A DNA stretch of 64,000 bases from Candidatus Brevundimonas phytovorans (GTDB lineage Bacteria > Pseudomonadota > Alphaproteobacteria > Caulobacterales > Caulobacteraceae). The stretch's first letter is position 1, and each line of letters starts with the position of its first letter. Shown here piece after piece: positions 27,272-34,124 of the stretch. The notes beneath the pieces were generated by a model that saw only the letters and a program-made list of their open reading frames with translations, was not told where the DNA came from and made no database searches. The DNA lies in assembly GCA_029203145.1 (NCBI GenBank), contig CP119309.1:560501-624500 (forward strand), given 5' to 3'. The translations under genes were made by a program, and so were the position numbers.

Positions 27272-27363
27272 CACCGCTCCGCCGCAAGGTCCTGTTCGCA
27301 GGCTCTCCGCGCATTTGTTTTTGTCCGCCCTCACGGGCCTCCAATTCTTCGGGACGTCCGACC

Positions 27364-27489
27364 ATGAAGGTCCGTAGCTCGCTTAAGTCGCTCAAGGGTC
27401 GCCACCGCGACTGCAAGATCGTTCGCCGCAAGGGCGTGGTCTATGTGATCAACAAGACCGACCCGCGCTTCAAAGCCAAGCAAGGCTAA
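27364..27489 (+). CDS. rpmJ: 50S ribosomal protein L36
   Basis: A 41-residue basic protein, MKVRSSLKSLKGRHRDCKIV and then RRKGVVYVINKTDPRFKAKQ, matching the longer alphaproteobacterial L36 form. It lacks most zinc-binding cysteines: only one Cys (Cys17) remains, so this is the C-minus paralogue type. It stands alone with its own strong promoter and a strong terminator, as usual for this form. Too short for many gene callers. Confidence 0.95.
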   Translation: MKVRSSLKSLKGRHRDCKIVRRKGVVYVINKTDPRFKAKQG

Positions 27490-27531
27490 GACCGCGTCGG
27501 CGCCGGTTTCGGCGCCGCGGTTGCGATATCC

Positions 27532-27561
27532 AAGGCCGTGGACCCTGTCCGCGGCCTTTTT
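27532..27561 (+). terminator. Rho-independent terminator of rpmJ
   Basis: A 12-bp stem (AAGGCCGTGGAC pairing with GTCCGCGGCCTT, one G-U pair, 3-nt loop) ends in a T run. It is 42 bp after the rpmJ stop. A smaller GGCGCC/GGCGCC hairpin at about 27499-27516 lies before it. Confidence 0.9.
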
Positions 27562-27709
27562 CGTGTCTGGACGGTTGAGCCTCCGGGCCGGGCGTGGTTA
27601 GCGTCCGCTGCATCATTCCTTGTCGCCCTGCCGGCCCTAGGCACGTCCGGGTGATTCCCTTTCTGCTCTGACGGCCCCTGGCCTGCTTGAGTTCTCTGGA
27701 GCCTCTCCC

Positions 27710-27988
27710 ATGGCCGACGACGCCCCCGCCTTCGACGCCGCCTCCGACGTCCTGACCGCCACGGCCCAGGGCCGTCTGCGCTCGATCATCGAACGCCTGG
27801 AGCGCCTCGAAGAGGACAAGCAGGCCGTCATGGTCGATATGAAGGAGGTCTTCGCCGAGGCCAAGGGCGAGGGCTATGATGTCAAGGTGCTGCGCAAGGT
27901 CCTGCGCCTGCGCAAGCAGGACAAGGCCAAGCGTCAGGAAGAAGAAGCGATTCTCGACCTCTACCTGTCGGCCCTCGGCGAGATCTGA
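27710..27988 (+). CDS. gapR: GapR-like DUF2312 nucleoid-associated protein
   Basis: A 92-residue DUF2312 protein. The sequence TATAQGRLRSIIERLERLEE-type N-terminus, EVFAEAKGEGYDVKVLRKVL and RKQDKAKRQEEEAILDLYLS closely follow the Caulobacter GapR I remember, which binds overtwisted AT-rich DNA as a clamp and supports replication and topoisomerase activity. The whole chain is predicted helical with a coiled-coil N-terminal half. It precedes a small basic protein gene by 11 bp. The tacA-like gene a few kilobases away repeats the Caulobacter gene order as I recall it. Confidence 0.93.
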   Translation: MADDAPAFDAASDVLTATAQGRLRSIIERLERLEEDKQAVMVDMKEVFAEAKGEGYDVKVLRKVLRLRKQDKAKRQEEEAILDLYLSALGEI

Positions 27989-27999
27989 GGGAGGCGGGC

Positions 28000-28467
28000 C
28001 TGAAGCGCACGCCCTTCAAGCCCGCCCGCGACCCCCCTTCACGCTCCAGCAGCCTGAAGGGTGGCGACGCATCCAAGCTGCGCTCCAGCGGGCTCAAGAG
28101 CAGCGCCGCGCCAAGCCTGGGCTCAAGTAGCCCGAAGGGCGATAGCGCCCCTAAAAAGAAACCTTCGCTGAGCCCTTGGGAGCAGCAGAAGGAAGCCGCC
28201 AAGCGGTCTGCCTTGAACGCCCTGAAACGCGCCCGCCGCTCTGCAGAGAAGGCGGGCGTTTCGCTGTCCGAATGGGAGGGCGACTTCCTCGATTCCGTCG
28301 GCGAGCGAATCGAAACCCACGGCCGCGCCTTCGCCGACCCCGAAAAAGGCGCCCCCGGTCAGGCCTTCTCGACCATGCAGACCCGCAAGCTCAAGGAAAT
28401 CACCGCCAAGGCCAACGGCGAGGAAACCCGCCCCTGGATGAAGAAGGCGAAAAAGGCGGAGGAATAA
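28000..28467 (+). CDS. Small basic protein downstream of gapR, candidate CTG start
   Basis: The frame encodes 155 residues if started at CTG 28000, which sits 5 nt behind a strong AGGGAGG Shine-Dalgarno (27988-27994) and 11 bp after the gapR stop. There is no ATG or GTG in frame; the only other usual start is TTG at 28213, which has a poor ribosome site and gives 84 residues. The first 60 residues are Lys/Ser/Pro-rich with repeats (SSSLKGG, SSGLKSS, GSSSPKG); the rest is a mixed-charge helical region (AEKAGVSLSEWEGDFLDSVG, TMQTRKLKEITAKANG). No family recognised. It might be a basic DNA- or RNA-associated protein co-produced with GapR, which is inference. Confidence 0.5.
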   Translation: MKRTPFKPARDPPSRSSSLKGGDASKLRSSGLKSSAAPSLGSSSPKGDSAPKKKPSLSPWEQQKEAAKRSALNALKRARRSAEKAGVSLSEWEGDFLDSVGERIETHGRAFADPEKGAPGQAFSTMQTRKLKEITAKANGEETRPWMKKAKKAEE

Positions 28468-28469
28468 AG

Positions 28470-28567
28470 GTTCTCCTCCCACCGTCATTCCGGGGGGGCG
28501 AAGCGAACCCGGAACCCAGGCTGCGGGAGGGGTTAGCGATATCAGCTTCCGACCCGCTGCGGACCTT
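28470..28567. repeat. Degenerate intergenic repeats before the IS element
   Basis: This stretch contains CGTCATTCCGGGGGGGCGAA-type sequence (about 28482-28520), resembling common intergenic repeats of alphaproteobacteria, and the segment GATATCAGCTTCCGACCCGC continuing to 28566, which is a near copy of the IS insertion target. No gene. Confidence 0.55.
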
Positions 28568-28582
28568 GGTGTACGCTTTTGC

Positions 28583-28750
28583 TTTCGTCATCCTCCGGCG
28601 AGCGCAGCGAGACCGGGGGACCCAGCGGCGCCGAAGGCGATCTGTTCACGAGTGTTCGACCATCGTCTGCGCGACAGGTTCGCGCTCTCGCGCGCCGCTG
28701 GGTCCCCCGGTCTGCGCCGCCAAGAGGCGGCTTGCCGGAGGATGACGAAA
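28583..28750. repeat. Inverted-repeat pair of an intergenic element
   Basis: Left arm 28583-28631 (TTTCGTCATCCTCCGGCGAG ... ACCGGGGGACCCAGCGGCGC) and right arm 28692-28750 (GCGCCGCTGGGTCCCCCGGT ... GCCGGAGGATGACGAAA) are near-perfect reverse complements about 60 bp apart. They can form one long stem or two separate stems. No coding features; the frames through it are shadows. Confidence 0.8.
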
Positions 28751-28832
28751 GGGAAGAACGCGCCGCTCTAAGGATATCCGCTTTCGACCGAGGCTGTGTG
28801 AAAACACCTTCTGTCCGAGCGAATTAGGTTAG

Positions 28833-28853
28833 CCTCCTGAGGTTAGCAGGAGG
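28833..28853 (+). promoter_or_regulatory. Hairpin sequestering the transposase ribosome binding site
   Basis: CCTCCTG (28833-28839) pairs perfectly with CAGGAGG (28847-28853) across a 7-nt loop. The second arm is the Shine-Dalgarno, 6 bases before the transposase ATG, so the mRNA leader can hide its own initiation site. Other IS elements are known to limit translation from read-through transcripts this way. Confidence 0.65.
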
Positions 28854-28859
28854 TGGATT

Positions 28860-30299
28860 ATGAGCCGCTTCGTTCAGGGTGCAGATCGTCGGCAGCCCAC
28901 GCTGCTTCCCGAATGTCTGGATGACTATGTGGTCGAGGATAATCCGGTCCGGGTGGTCGATGTCTTCGTCGACGAACTGGATCTGATGGGCCTGGGCTTC
29001 GAGGGTATGACGCCAGCGTCGACGGGACGGCCAGCCTATCATCCGGCCACGCTGTTGAAGCTCTACGTCTACGGCTACCTGAACAAGGTGCAGTCCAGCC
29101 GGCGGCTGGAGCGTGAGGCGCAGCGCAATGTCGAGCTGATGTGGCTGACGGGGCGGTTGGCGCCCGACCACAAGACCATCGCCGACTTCCGCCGCGACAA
29201 CGGCGCGGCGATCCAGGCGGCGTGCGCGCAGTTCATCGTGCTGTGTCGCCAGCTTGGCCTGTTTGGATCAGCCCTGGTCGCCATCGACGGCTCGAAGTTC
29301 AAGGCCGTGAACACCCGCGACAAGAACTTCACCGCTTACAAGGTCAAGCGACGGATCGAACAGGTCGCCGAACACATCGCCGGCTATCTTCAAGACCTGG
29401 ACACGGCGGATCGCCATGAAGGCGAAGCCGTTGAGGCGCGGTCCGGTCGGCTGGTCGAGAAGATCGATCGGCTGCGTGCCCAGATGGCGATGCTGACGGT
29501 CATGGAGGCCGAGGTCGAGGCGGCGCCGGATGGCCAGGTCTCCCTGACGGATCTCGACGCCCGCGCCATGGCGACGTCCGGTCGGGGCAGCGGCATCGTC
29601 GGTTACAACGTCCAGTCCGCCGTCGAAGGCGAGCACCACCTGATCGTCGCCCACGAGGTGATCATGACCGGCTCGGACCGGCAGCAACTGGCGAACATGG
29701 CCAGCCGAGCCAAGGACGCCATGGGCGTGGAGAGGCTCGATGTGCTGGCCGACCGGGGCTACTTCTCCGGCGAGGAAATCCTGGCCTGCGAGGCCTTGGG
29801 CGTGACGCCCTTCGTGCCGAAAACGCTGACGTCAGGTGCCAAGGCGACCGGCCGTTTCGGCAAGCAGGACTTCGTCTATCTGCCCGACCAGGACGTCTAC
29901 CGATGCCCAGCCGGCTCCCTGCTTCCGTATCACATGACCGTCGTCGAGAAGGGCATGACGCTGCATCGATACTGGGACCGGACCAGTTGCACCGGCTGCA
30001 GCATCAAGCTCCAGTGCACGCCTGCGGTCGAACGAAAGGTCACGCGCTGGGAGCATGAAGCGGTGATCGACGCCTTACAGGCCCGTATGGACCTGAGGCC
30101 CAGAGCCATGCGCGAACGGCGAAGCCTGGTCGAACACCCGTTCGGCACGATCAAGGCCTGGATGGGCCACACCCACTTCCTCACGAAGCGCCTTCCCAAC
30201 GTGAAGACCGAGATCAGCCTCCACATCCTGGCCTACAACATGAAGCGGGTGATGGCGGTGTTGGGAGCGAAACCGTTGATGGAAGCGATCAGGGCTTGA
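28860..30299 (+). CDS. IS1182-family transposase
   Basis: A 479-residue DDE transposase. The N-terminal region LDDYVVEDNPVRVVDVFVDE and GRPAYHPATLLKLYVYGYLN are the DUF772-type DNA-binding part; ALVAIDGSKFKAVNTRDKNF supplies the first catalytic Asp, DVLADRGYFSGEEILACEAL the second, and RRSLVEHPFGTIKAWMGHTH the Glu region. Length and all catalytic segments are intact. It occupies nearly the whole element. Confidence 0.96.
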   Translation: MSRFVQGADRRQPTLLPECLDDYVVEDNPVRVVDVFVDELDLMGLGFEGMTPASTGRPAYHPATLLKLYVYGYLNKVQSSRRLEREAQRNVELMWLTGRLAPDHKTIADFRRDNGAAIQAACAQFIVLCRQLGLFGSALVAIDGSKFKAVNTRDKNFTAYKVKRRIEQVAEHIAGYLQDLDTADRHEGEAVEARSGRLVEKIDRLRAQMAMLTVMEAEVEAAPDGQVSLTDLDARAMATSGRGSGIVGYNVQSAVEGEHHLIVAHEVIMTGSDRQQLANMASRAKDAMGVERLDVLADRGYFSGEEILACEALGVTPFVPKTLTSGAKATGRFGKQDFVYLPDQDVYRCPAGSLLPYHMTVVEKGMTLHRYWDRTSCTGCSIKLQCTPAVERKVTRWEHEAVIDALQARMDLRPRAMRERRSLVEHPFGTIKAWMGHTHFLTKRLPNVKTEISLHILAYNMKRVMAVLGAKPLMEAIRA

Positions 30300-30399
30300 G
30301 GCCATCGCGCCTCGTCGTCACCTCTGCCTCAGCGTGGCTCAGCGTTTTTACACGGCCTCGACCCGTTGCGGACGTTCCGTAAGCAGGTGATGGTTCGGT

Positions 30400-30774
30400 A
30401 TGGACGACACGCCTCTCCGGGTTCCCAACTTTTTTCTCCACGCCCTTCGCTACGATGTTGGGTCGCTGGTCGTCACGCTGGCCGTGAAAGGCGATCCTCA
30501 TTTTGAGGTTCAGTTCGATCCACCTCGAGCCTTCCGTTCCTATGCCGAAAGCGACTTCTGGCAGTATCTGAAAGCCTACAAAGGCGAACCACTCTTGAGC
30601 GGTGGCGACGCGGACATCGGCGTGTTCATGAGCGAGGATGCCCCCTACGTCGTCGAATATCGGAAATACGTGCGCCCTTCGGAACCCGAAACAACCTACT
30701 CCTGCCTGATCGCGACTGAGCAAGAATGTGTTGAGGTAGTCTGCTTCGAGAAGCCGACGATCCGCTTCCTGTAA
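30400..30774 (+). CDS. Hypothetical protein downstream of the IS element
   Basis: A 124-residue soluble protein of no family I recognise. It starts MDDTPLRVPNFFLHALRYDV and contains EVQFDPPRAFRSYAESDFWQ and GGDADIGVFMSEDAPYVVEY, with several aromatic and acidic residues and no signal or membrane helix. Base composition looks less GC-rich than the neighbouring genes, which may indicate acquisition from outside. It resembles small immunity or accessory proteins in size and composition, but nothing establishes that. It lies 37 bp from the right target duplication of the IS. Confidence 0.65.
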   Translation: MDDTPLRVPNFFLHALRYDVGSLVVTLAVKGDPHFEVQFDPPRAFRSYAESDFWQYLKAYKGEPLLSGGDADIGVFMSEDAPYVVEYRKYVRPSEPETTYSCLIATEQECVEVVCFEKPTIRFL

Positions 30775-30828
30775 GGTCCGCTTCCTACCCCGAACCGCCA
30801 TTCATCATGTCCGCTTCGCCGTCAGCCC

Positions 30829-31023
30829 CTACTTGGTGCTCCAAGGCCGCACGGCGCCGCTTTTGACGCGGGCGGCCTGTTCACGCTGGAAGCGGCCGCC
30901 GCGCGGGGGTTTGGCGCGGGCGGCGATGGCTTCCTGTTTTTCACGCAGGGCGCGCTGGATCGGCGTTTCGCCGGGCGTGGCAGCCGCCGGGGCGGGGGAC
31001 TGGTCGTCGTTCTGGTCGCTCAT
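30829..31023 (-). CDS. Small basic hypothetical protein
   Basis: A 64-residue hydrophilic protein: acidic start MSDQNDDQSP, an Ala/Pro linker, then a basic segment ALREKQEAIAARAKPPRGGR and RFQREQAARVKSGAV. Likely disordered at both ends with one central helix. No known family. It is 22 bp upstream of the SDR gene on the same strand, so the two may be co-transcribed. Confidence 0.6.
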   Translation of the reverse strand: MSDQNDDQSPAPAAATPGETPIQRALREKQEAIAARAKPPRGGRFQREQAARVKSGAVRPWSTK

Positions 31024-31044
31024 GACGAACAGTCTAGCACGGCT

Positions 31045-31806
31045 TCAGTCCAGTTCCTGAACCCCGCCGCCCGAGACGGTCAGAACCTGGCCGCTGATCC
31101 AGGCGGCGGCGGGCGAGCACAGGAAGAGGGCGGCGTTGGCGATGTCCTGCGGCTGGCCCAGACGGCCCAGCGGCGTGTGCTTCAGCATGGCCGCCTCGAT
31201 CTCGGGCGTCAGGACGGTGGACAGGGCGTGGGTCTTGATGGCCCCCGGCGCGATGGCGTTGACCCGGATGCCCTTGGGGCCCAGGTCGAAGGCGACGTTG
31301 CGGGTCAGATGATTGACCGCCGCCTTGGACGCTCCATAGGAGGCCATGCGGCTGTTCTTGTTCTCGCCGGCCATCGAGGAAATGTTGAGGATCGCCCCGC
31401 CGCCCGCCGCCTCCATGTGGGGCGCGACGATCTGCATGAAGCGGAACATGGCGAAGACGTTGAGCTGGAAGGCCCATTCGAAATCGCTCATCGGCATGTC
31501 GAAGGGCTTGGGCCCGCCGCCGCCCGCGTTGTTGGCCAGGATCGTCACCTTGCCGAAGGCCTTGATGGCGGCGTCCACGGCGGCCTGTCGATGGGCCTCG
31601 TCGGTGACGTTGCATTCCAGGGCGATGGCCCGTCCGCCCGCAGCGACGATGGCCGCCGCCACCTCATCAGCGCCGTCCTTATTCAGGTCGGTGACGACCA
31701 CGGCGGCCCCTGCCTGAGCAAAGGTCTCGGCGATGCCGCGCCCGATCCCGGCGGCCCCGCCGGTCACGATGGCGACATCGTTCTCAAGTCGGAAAACGGA
31801 ATCCAT
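31045..31806 (-). CDS. SDR family oxidoreductase
   Basis: A 253-residue classical short-chain dehydrogenase. Rossmann motif VTGGAAGIGRGIAE, Asp for NAD preference in VVVTDLNKDG, NNAGGGGPKPF, catalytic Ser in ILNISSMAG and the Tyr-Lys pair in MASYGASKAAVNHL, then VNAIAPGAIKTHAL. It resembles 7-alpha-hydroxysteroid dehydrogenase-like enzymes in its ending LTVSGGGVQELD, but that is only a resemblance. Start at 31806 (MDSVFRLENDVAIVTGG); the 36 extra upstream codons are non-family. Confidence 0.92.
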   Translation of the reverse strand: MDSVFRLENDVAIVTGGAAGIGRGIAETFAQAGAAVVVTDLNKDGADEVAAAIVAAGGRAIALECNVTDEAHRQAAVDAAIKAFGKVTILANNAGGGGPKPFDMPMSDFEWAFQLNVFAMFRFMQIVAPHMEAAGGGAILNISSMAGENKNSRMASYGASKAAVNHLTRNVAFDLGPKGIRVNAIAPGAIKTHALSTVLTPEIEAAMLKHTPLGRLGQPQDIANAALFLCSPAAAWISGQVLTVSGGGVQELD

Positions 31807-31961
31807 GATGGTCGGACCTCTTGGCCTGCGAGCAGCCTGAAGAAGATACGAGGCTGGAACGGCTTCGGTTCCGTCGGCCTGGCGACGCAGAGCAACGAAT
31901 GGCATAGCTTCCACCCAGGGGCGCGCTGCGGACTGGTCGCGGGGCGAGACAAGGGGTGGGA

Positions 31962-32546
31962 ATGATGACGGCGATTCTGGACGGTTTTCGGCGGTTGGCT
32001 GATTTCAGCGGTCGTGATCGGCGCGGGCGATTCTGGCCCTATGCGCTGGTGGTGGTCGTGCTGCTCTATGTGGGCTTGATGCTGGCCATGATCCCGACCA
32101 TGGCGACCATGTTTGGCGAGGCGGCGCGCTTTGCCGCTGAACATCCCGACAAGGCGACGGTGGTCACGGGGCCGGGGCAATATTCAGTCGAGATCCATGA
32201 TCCCGCCTCCATGCCGATGCTGGATCTAGGGCCTCTTTTCTGGGCGGTACGGCTGGTGTTTGTCGCGGCTGCGATCCTGCTGGCTGCGGCGGTGACGCGA
32301 CGATTGCACGACACGGGGCGGGCCGGGTGGTGGGGGCTGCCGCCGCTGGTGTTTGCCGCGATCGCCTCGACCCTGTTTCCCTGGGTGATCGAGCGGCTCA
32401 TGCAGTCGGAGGAGGCCGCGCTCGGCCCCTTCTTCCTGCTGTTCGCCAACAATATGCTCTACATCATCAGCCTGATCGGGCTGATCGTCCTGCTGGCCTT
32501 GAGGGGGGCGTCAGGACCGAACCGCTATGGGGCAGAGGCGGGCTGA
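31962..32546 (+). CDS. DUF805 membrane protein
   Basis: A 194-residue integral membrane protein. The opening ADFSGRDRRGRFWPYALVVV and the internal AAVTRRLHDTGRAGWWGLPP with its RLHDxGRxGWW signature identify DUF805, a family of inner-membrane proteins of unknown function. Four helices are visible. The ATG at 31962 follows an AGGGG stretch; ATG 31965 is also possible. It converges on the sigma-54 regulator gene, with 7 bp between stop codons. Confidence 0.88.
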   Translation: MMTAILDGFRRLADFSGRDRRGRFWPYALVVVVLLYVGLMLAMIPTMATMFGEAARFAAEHPDKATVVTGPGQYSVEIHDPASMPMLDLGPLFWAVRLVFVAAAILLAAAVTRRLHDTGRAGWWGLPPLVFAAIASTLFPWVIERLMQSEEAALGPFFLLFANNMLYIISLIGLIVLLALRGASGPNRYGAEAG

Positions 32547-32553
32547 GATCGCC

Positions 32554-34011
32554 TCAGCCCGCTTCCTTCAGCTGCTCTTCCAGCCCCTGTTCGCGGACCT
32601 TGCGGTACAGGGTCGAGCGGCCGATGCCGAGGCGTCGGGCGATCTCGCTCATGTGGCCGGAATAGACCTCGATGGCGTGCTGGATCAGGTCGCGTTCGAT
32701 CTCTTCCAGCGTGCGCAGGTGGCCGCGGGCGTCGATGATGCGGACCGGGCTGTCGGGCTGGGCTTCGGCCTGGTCGTCGCTGTGCGGCGTCTCGGCGCGG
32801 TCATGCGAGATGGCGGCGCCAGACGTCAGCGGCATGGCGACGCCCGAGATGGCCGGGAAGTCGTGCGGCTGCAACAGCGGCGAATCGGCCAGCACCAGGG
32901 CGCGATAGATCGAGTTTTCCAGCTGGCGCACGTTGCCGGGCCAGTCGAAGGCCTGCAGCAGGGCCATGGTCTCGACGGCGCAGCCGGCGACGCGCTTGCC
33001 TTCCTCGACGTTGAAGCGGGCGATGAAATGCTCGACCAGGGCCGGGATGTCCTCGCGCCGTTCGCGCAGGGCCGGGGCCTCGATGGGGAAGACGTTCAGG
33101 CGATAGAAGAGGTCCTCGCGGAAGGCGCCTTCCTTGACCTGCTGGGCCGGGTCGCGATTGGTGGCCGAGACGATGCGGACGTCGACCTTGACGGCGCGCT
33201 TCGATCCGACCGGGTCGATCTCGCCTTCCTGCAGGGCGCGCAGCAGCTTGACCTGCATGTCCAGCGGCAGTTCGCCGATCTCGTCCAGGAACAGGGTGCC
33301 GCCGTTGGCCTCCATGAACTTGCCGGCGTGCTTGTCGGTGGCGCCGGTGAAGCTGCCCTTCTCGTGACCGAACAGGATCGACTCGACCAGGTTGGCGGGC
33401 AGGGCGCCGCAGTTGACGGCCACGAAGGGCTTGCCGGCCCGGTCCGAGGCACCGTGCAGGGCGCGGGCGATGACTTCTTTACCGACGCCGCTTTCGCCGG
33501 TGATCAGCACCGGGATGCCGGACTTGGCGGCGCGCGCGCCCAGAGCCTTGACCATGCGCATCGGCGGGCTGTCGCCGACGATGTCGTCGAACGAGGTCCG
33601 GCCCGAGACGTGTTTCTTCAGGCGGCCGATCTCGGCCGACAGCTGGGTCAGCTGCAGGGCGTTGCGCACCCCGATCAGCAGGCGCTCCGGCCCGACCGGC
33701 TTGACGAAGAAGTCCTGGGCCCCGGCCTGCATGGCCTTGACCACGGTCTCGATGCCGCCGTTAGCTGTTAAAACGATGACGGGCGTGGGAACGCCCGCCG
33801 TGCGGATCTCCGCCAGGGTCTCCAGCCCCGAAAGGCCCGGCATGACGAGATCCAGCAGAACCACGTCGGCGCCGCCGCCCTTGGTCAGGCGGTCGATGGC
33901 CTCGCCCCCGCTCTCGGCGTGGACGACGGCATAGCCTTCGCGGTCGAGCACCGCCTGAATCAGGCGGCGCTGCGTGGGATCATCGTCGACGACCAGAACG
34001 GTCTTGGCCAT
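32554..34011 (-). CDS. tacA: TacA-like sigma-54-dependent response regulator
   Basis: A 485-residue NtrC-type activator: receiver domain (1-120; VVLLDLVMPGLSGLETL with the phosphoacceptor Asp), AAA+ domain (about 140-375; Walker A ITGESGVGKEV, sigma-54 loop KGSFTGATDK, Walker B GGTLFLDEIGELPLD, DWPGNVRQLENSI) and a Fis-type helix-turn-helix at the C-terminus (SEIARRLGIGRSTLYRKV). In Caulobacter TacA is activated by the ShkA-ShpA relay and turns on staR and stalk genes. The name here rests on overall likeness and proximity to gapR, so it is tentative; another NtrC-type activator is possible. Start at 34011 (MAKTVLVVDDD). Confidence 0.85.
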   Translation of the reverse strand: MAKTVLVVDDDPTQRRLIQAVLDREGYAVVHAESGGEAIDRLTKGGGADVVLLDLVMPGLSGLETLAEIRTAGVPTPVIVLTANGGIETVVKAMQAGAQDFFVKPVGPERLLIGVRNALQLTQLSAEIGRLKKHVSGRTSFDDIVGDSPPMRMVKALGARAAKSGIPVLITGESGVGKEVIARALHGASDRAGKPFVAVNCGALPANLVESILFGHEKGSFTGATDKHAGKFMEANGGTLFLDEIGELPLDMQVKLLRALQEGEIDPVGSKRAVKVDVRIVSATNRDPAQQVKEGAFREDLFYRLNVFPIEAPALRERREDIPALVEHFIARFNVEEGKRVAGCAVETMALLQAFDWPGNVRQLENSIYRALVLADSPLLQPHDFPAISGVAMPLTSGAAISHDRAETPHSDDQAEAQPDSPVRIIDARGHLRTLEEIERDLIQHAIEVYSGHMSEIARRLGIGRSTLYRKVREQGLEEQLKEAG

Positions 34012-34124
34012 GTGAAACACACCCTAAAACATCACCGTAACGGCCGTCCTCGTTGCTCGGGATCGGCTCGTTTCCAGCTCACCCTAGACCACAGGGGGTG
34101 AAGATCGGGTTTCGGAGACCTGAG

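Larger units (their letters stand above)
28790..30359 (+). mobile_element. Intact IS1182-family insertion sequence
   Basis: A 1570-bp element. Ends are imperfect inverted repeats: left GAGGCTGTGTGAAAAC (28790-28805) and right, read inward from 30359, GAGGCCGTGTAAAAAC, 14 of 16 identical. The element is flanked by the 4-bp direct repeat GACC (28786-28789 and 30360-30363), a likely target duplication. It carries one full-length transposase gene. The good ends and intact gene suggest a recent insertion that may still be mobile. Confidence 0.9.

Noticed and set aside
27029..27334. 101-codon minus-strand frame upstream of rpmJ
   Set aside because: It spans the rpmJ promoter, has no family resemblance and shadow-like composition.
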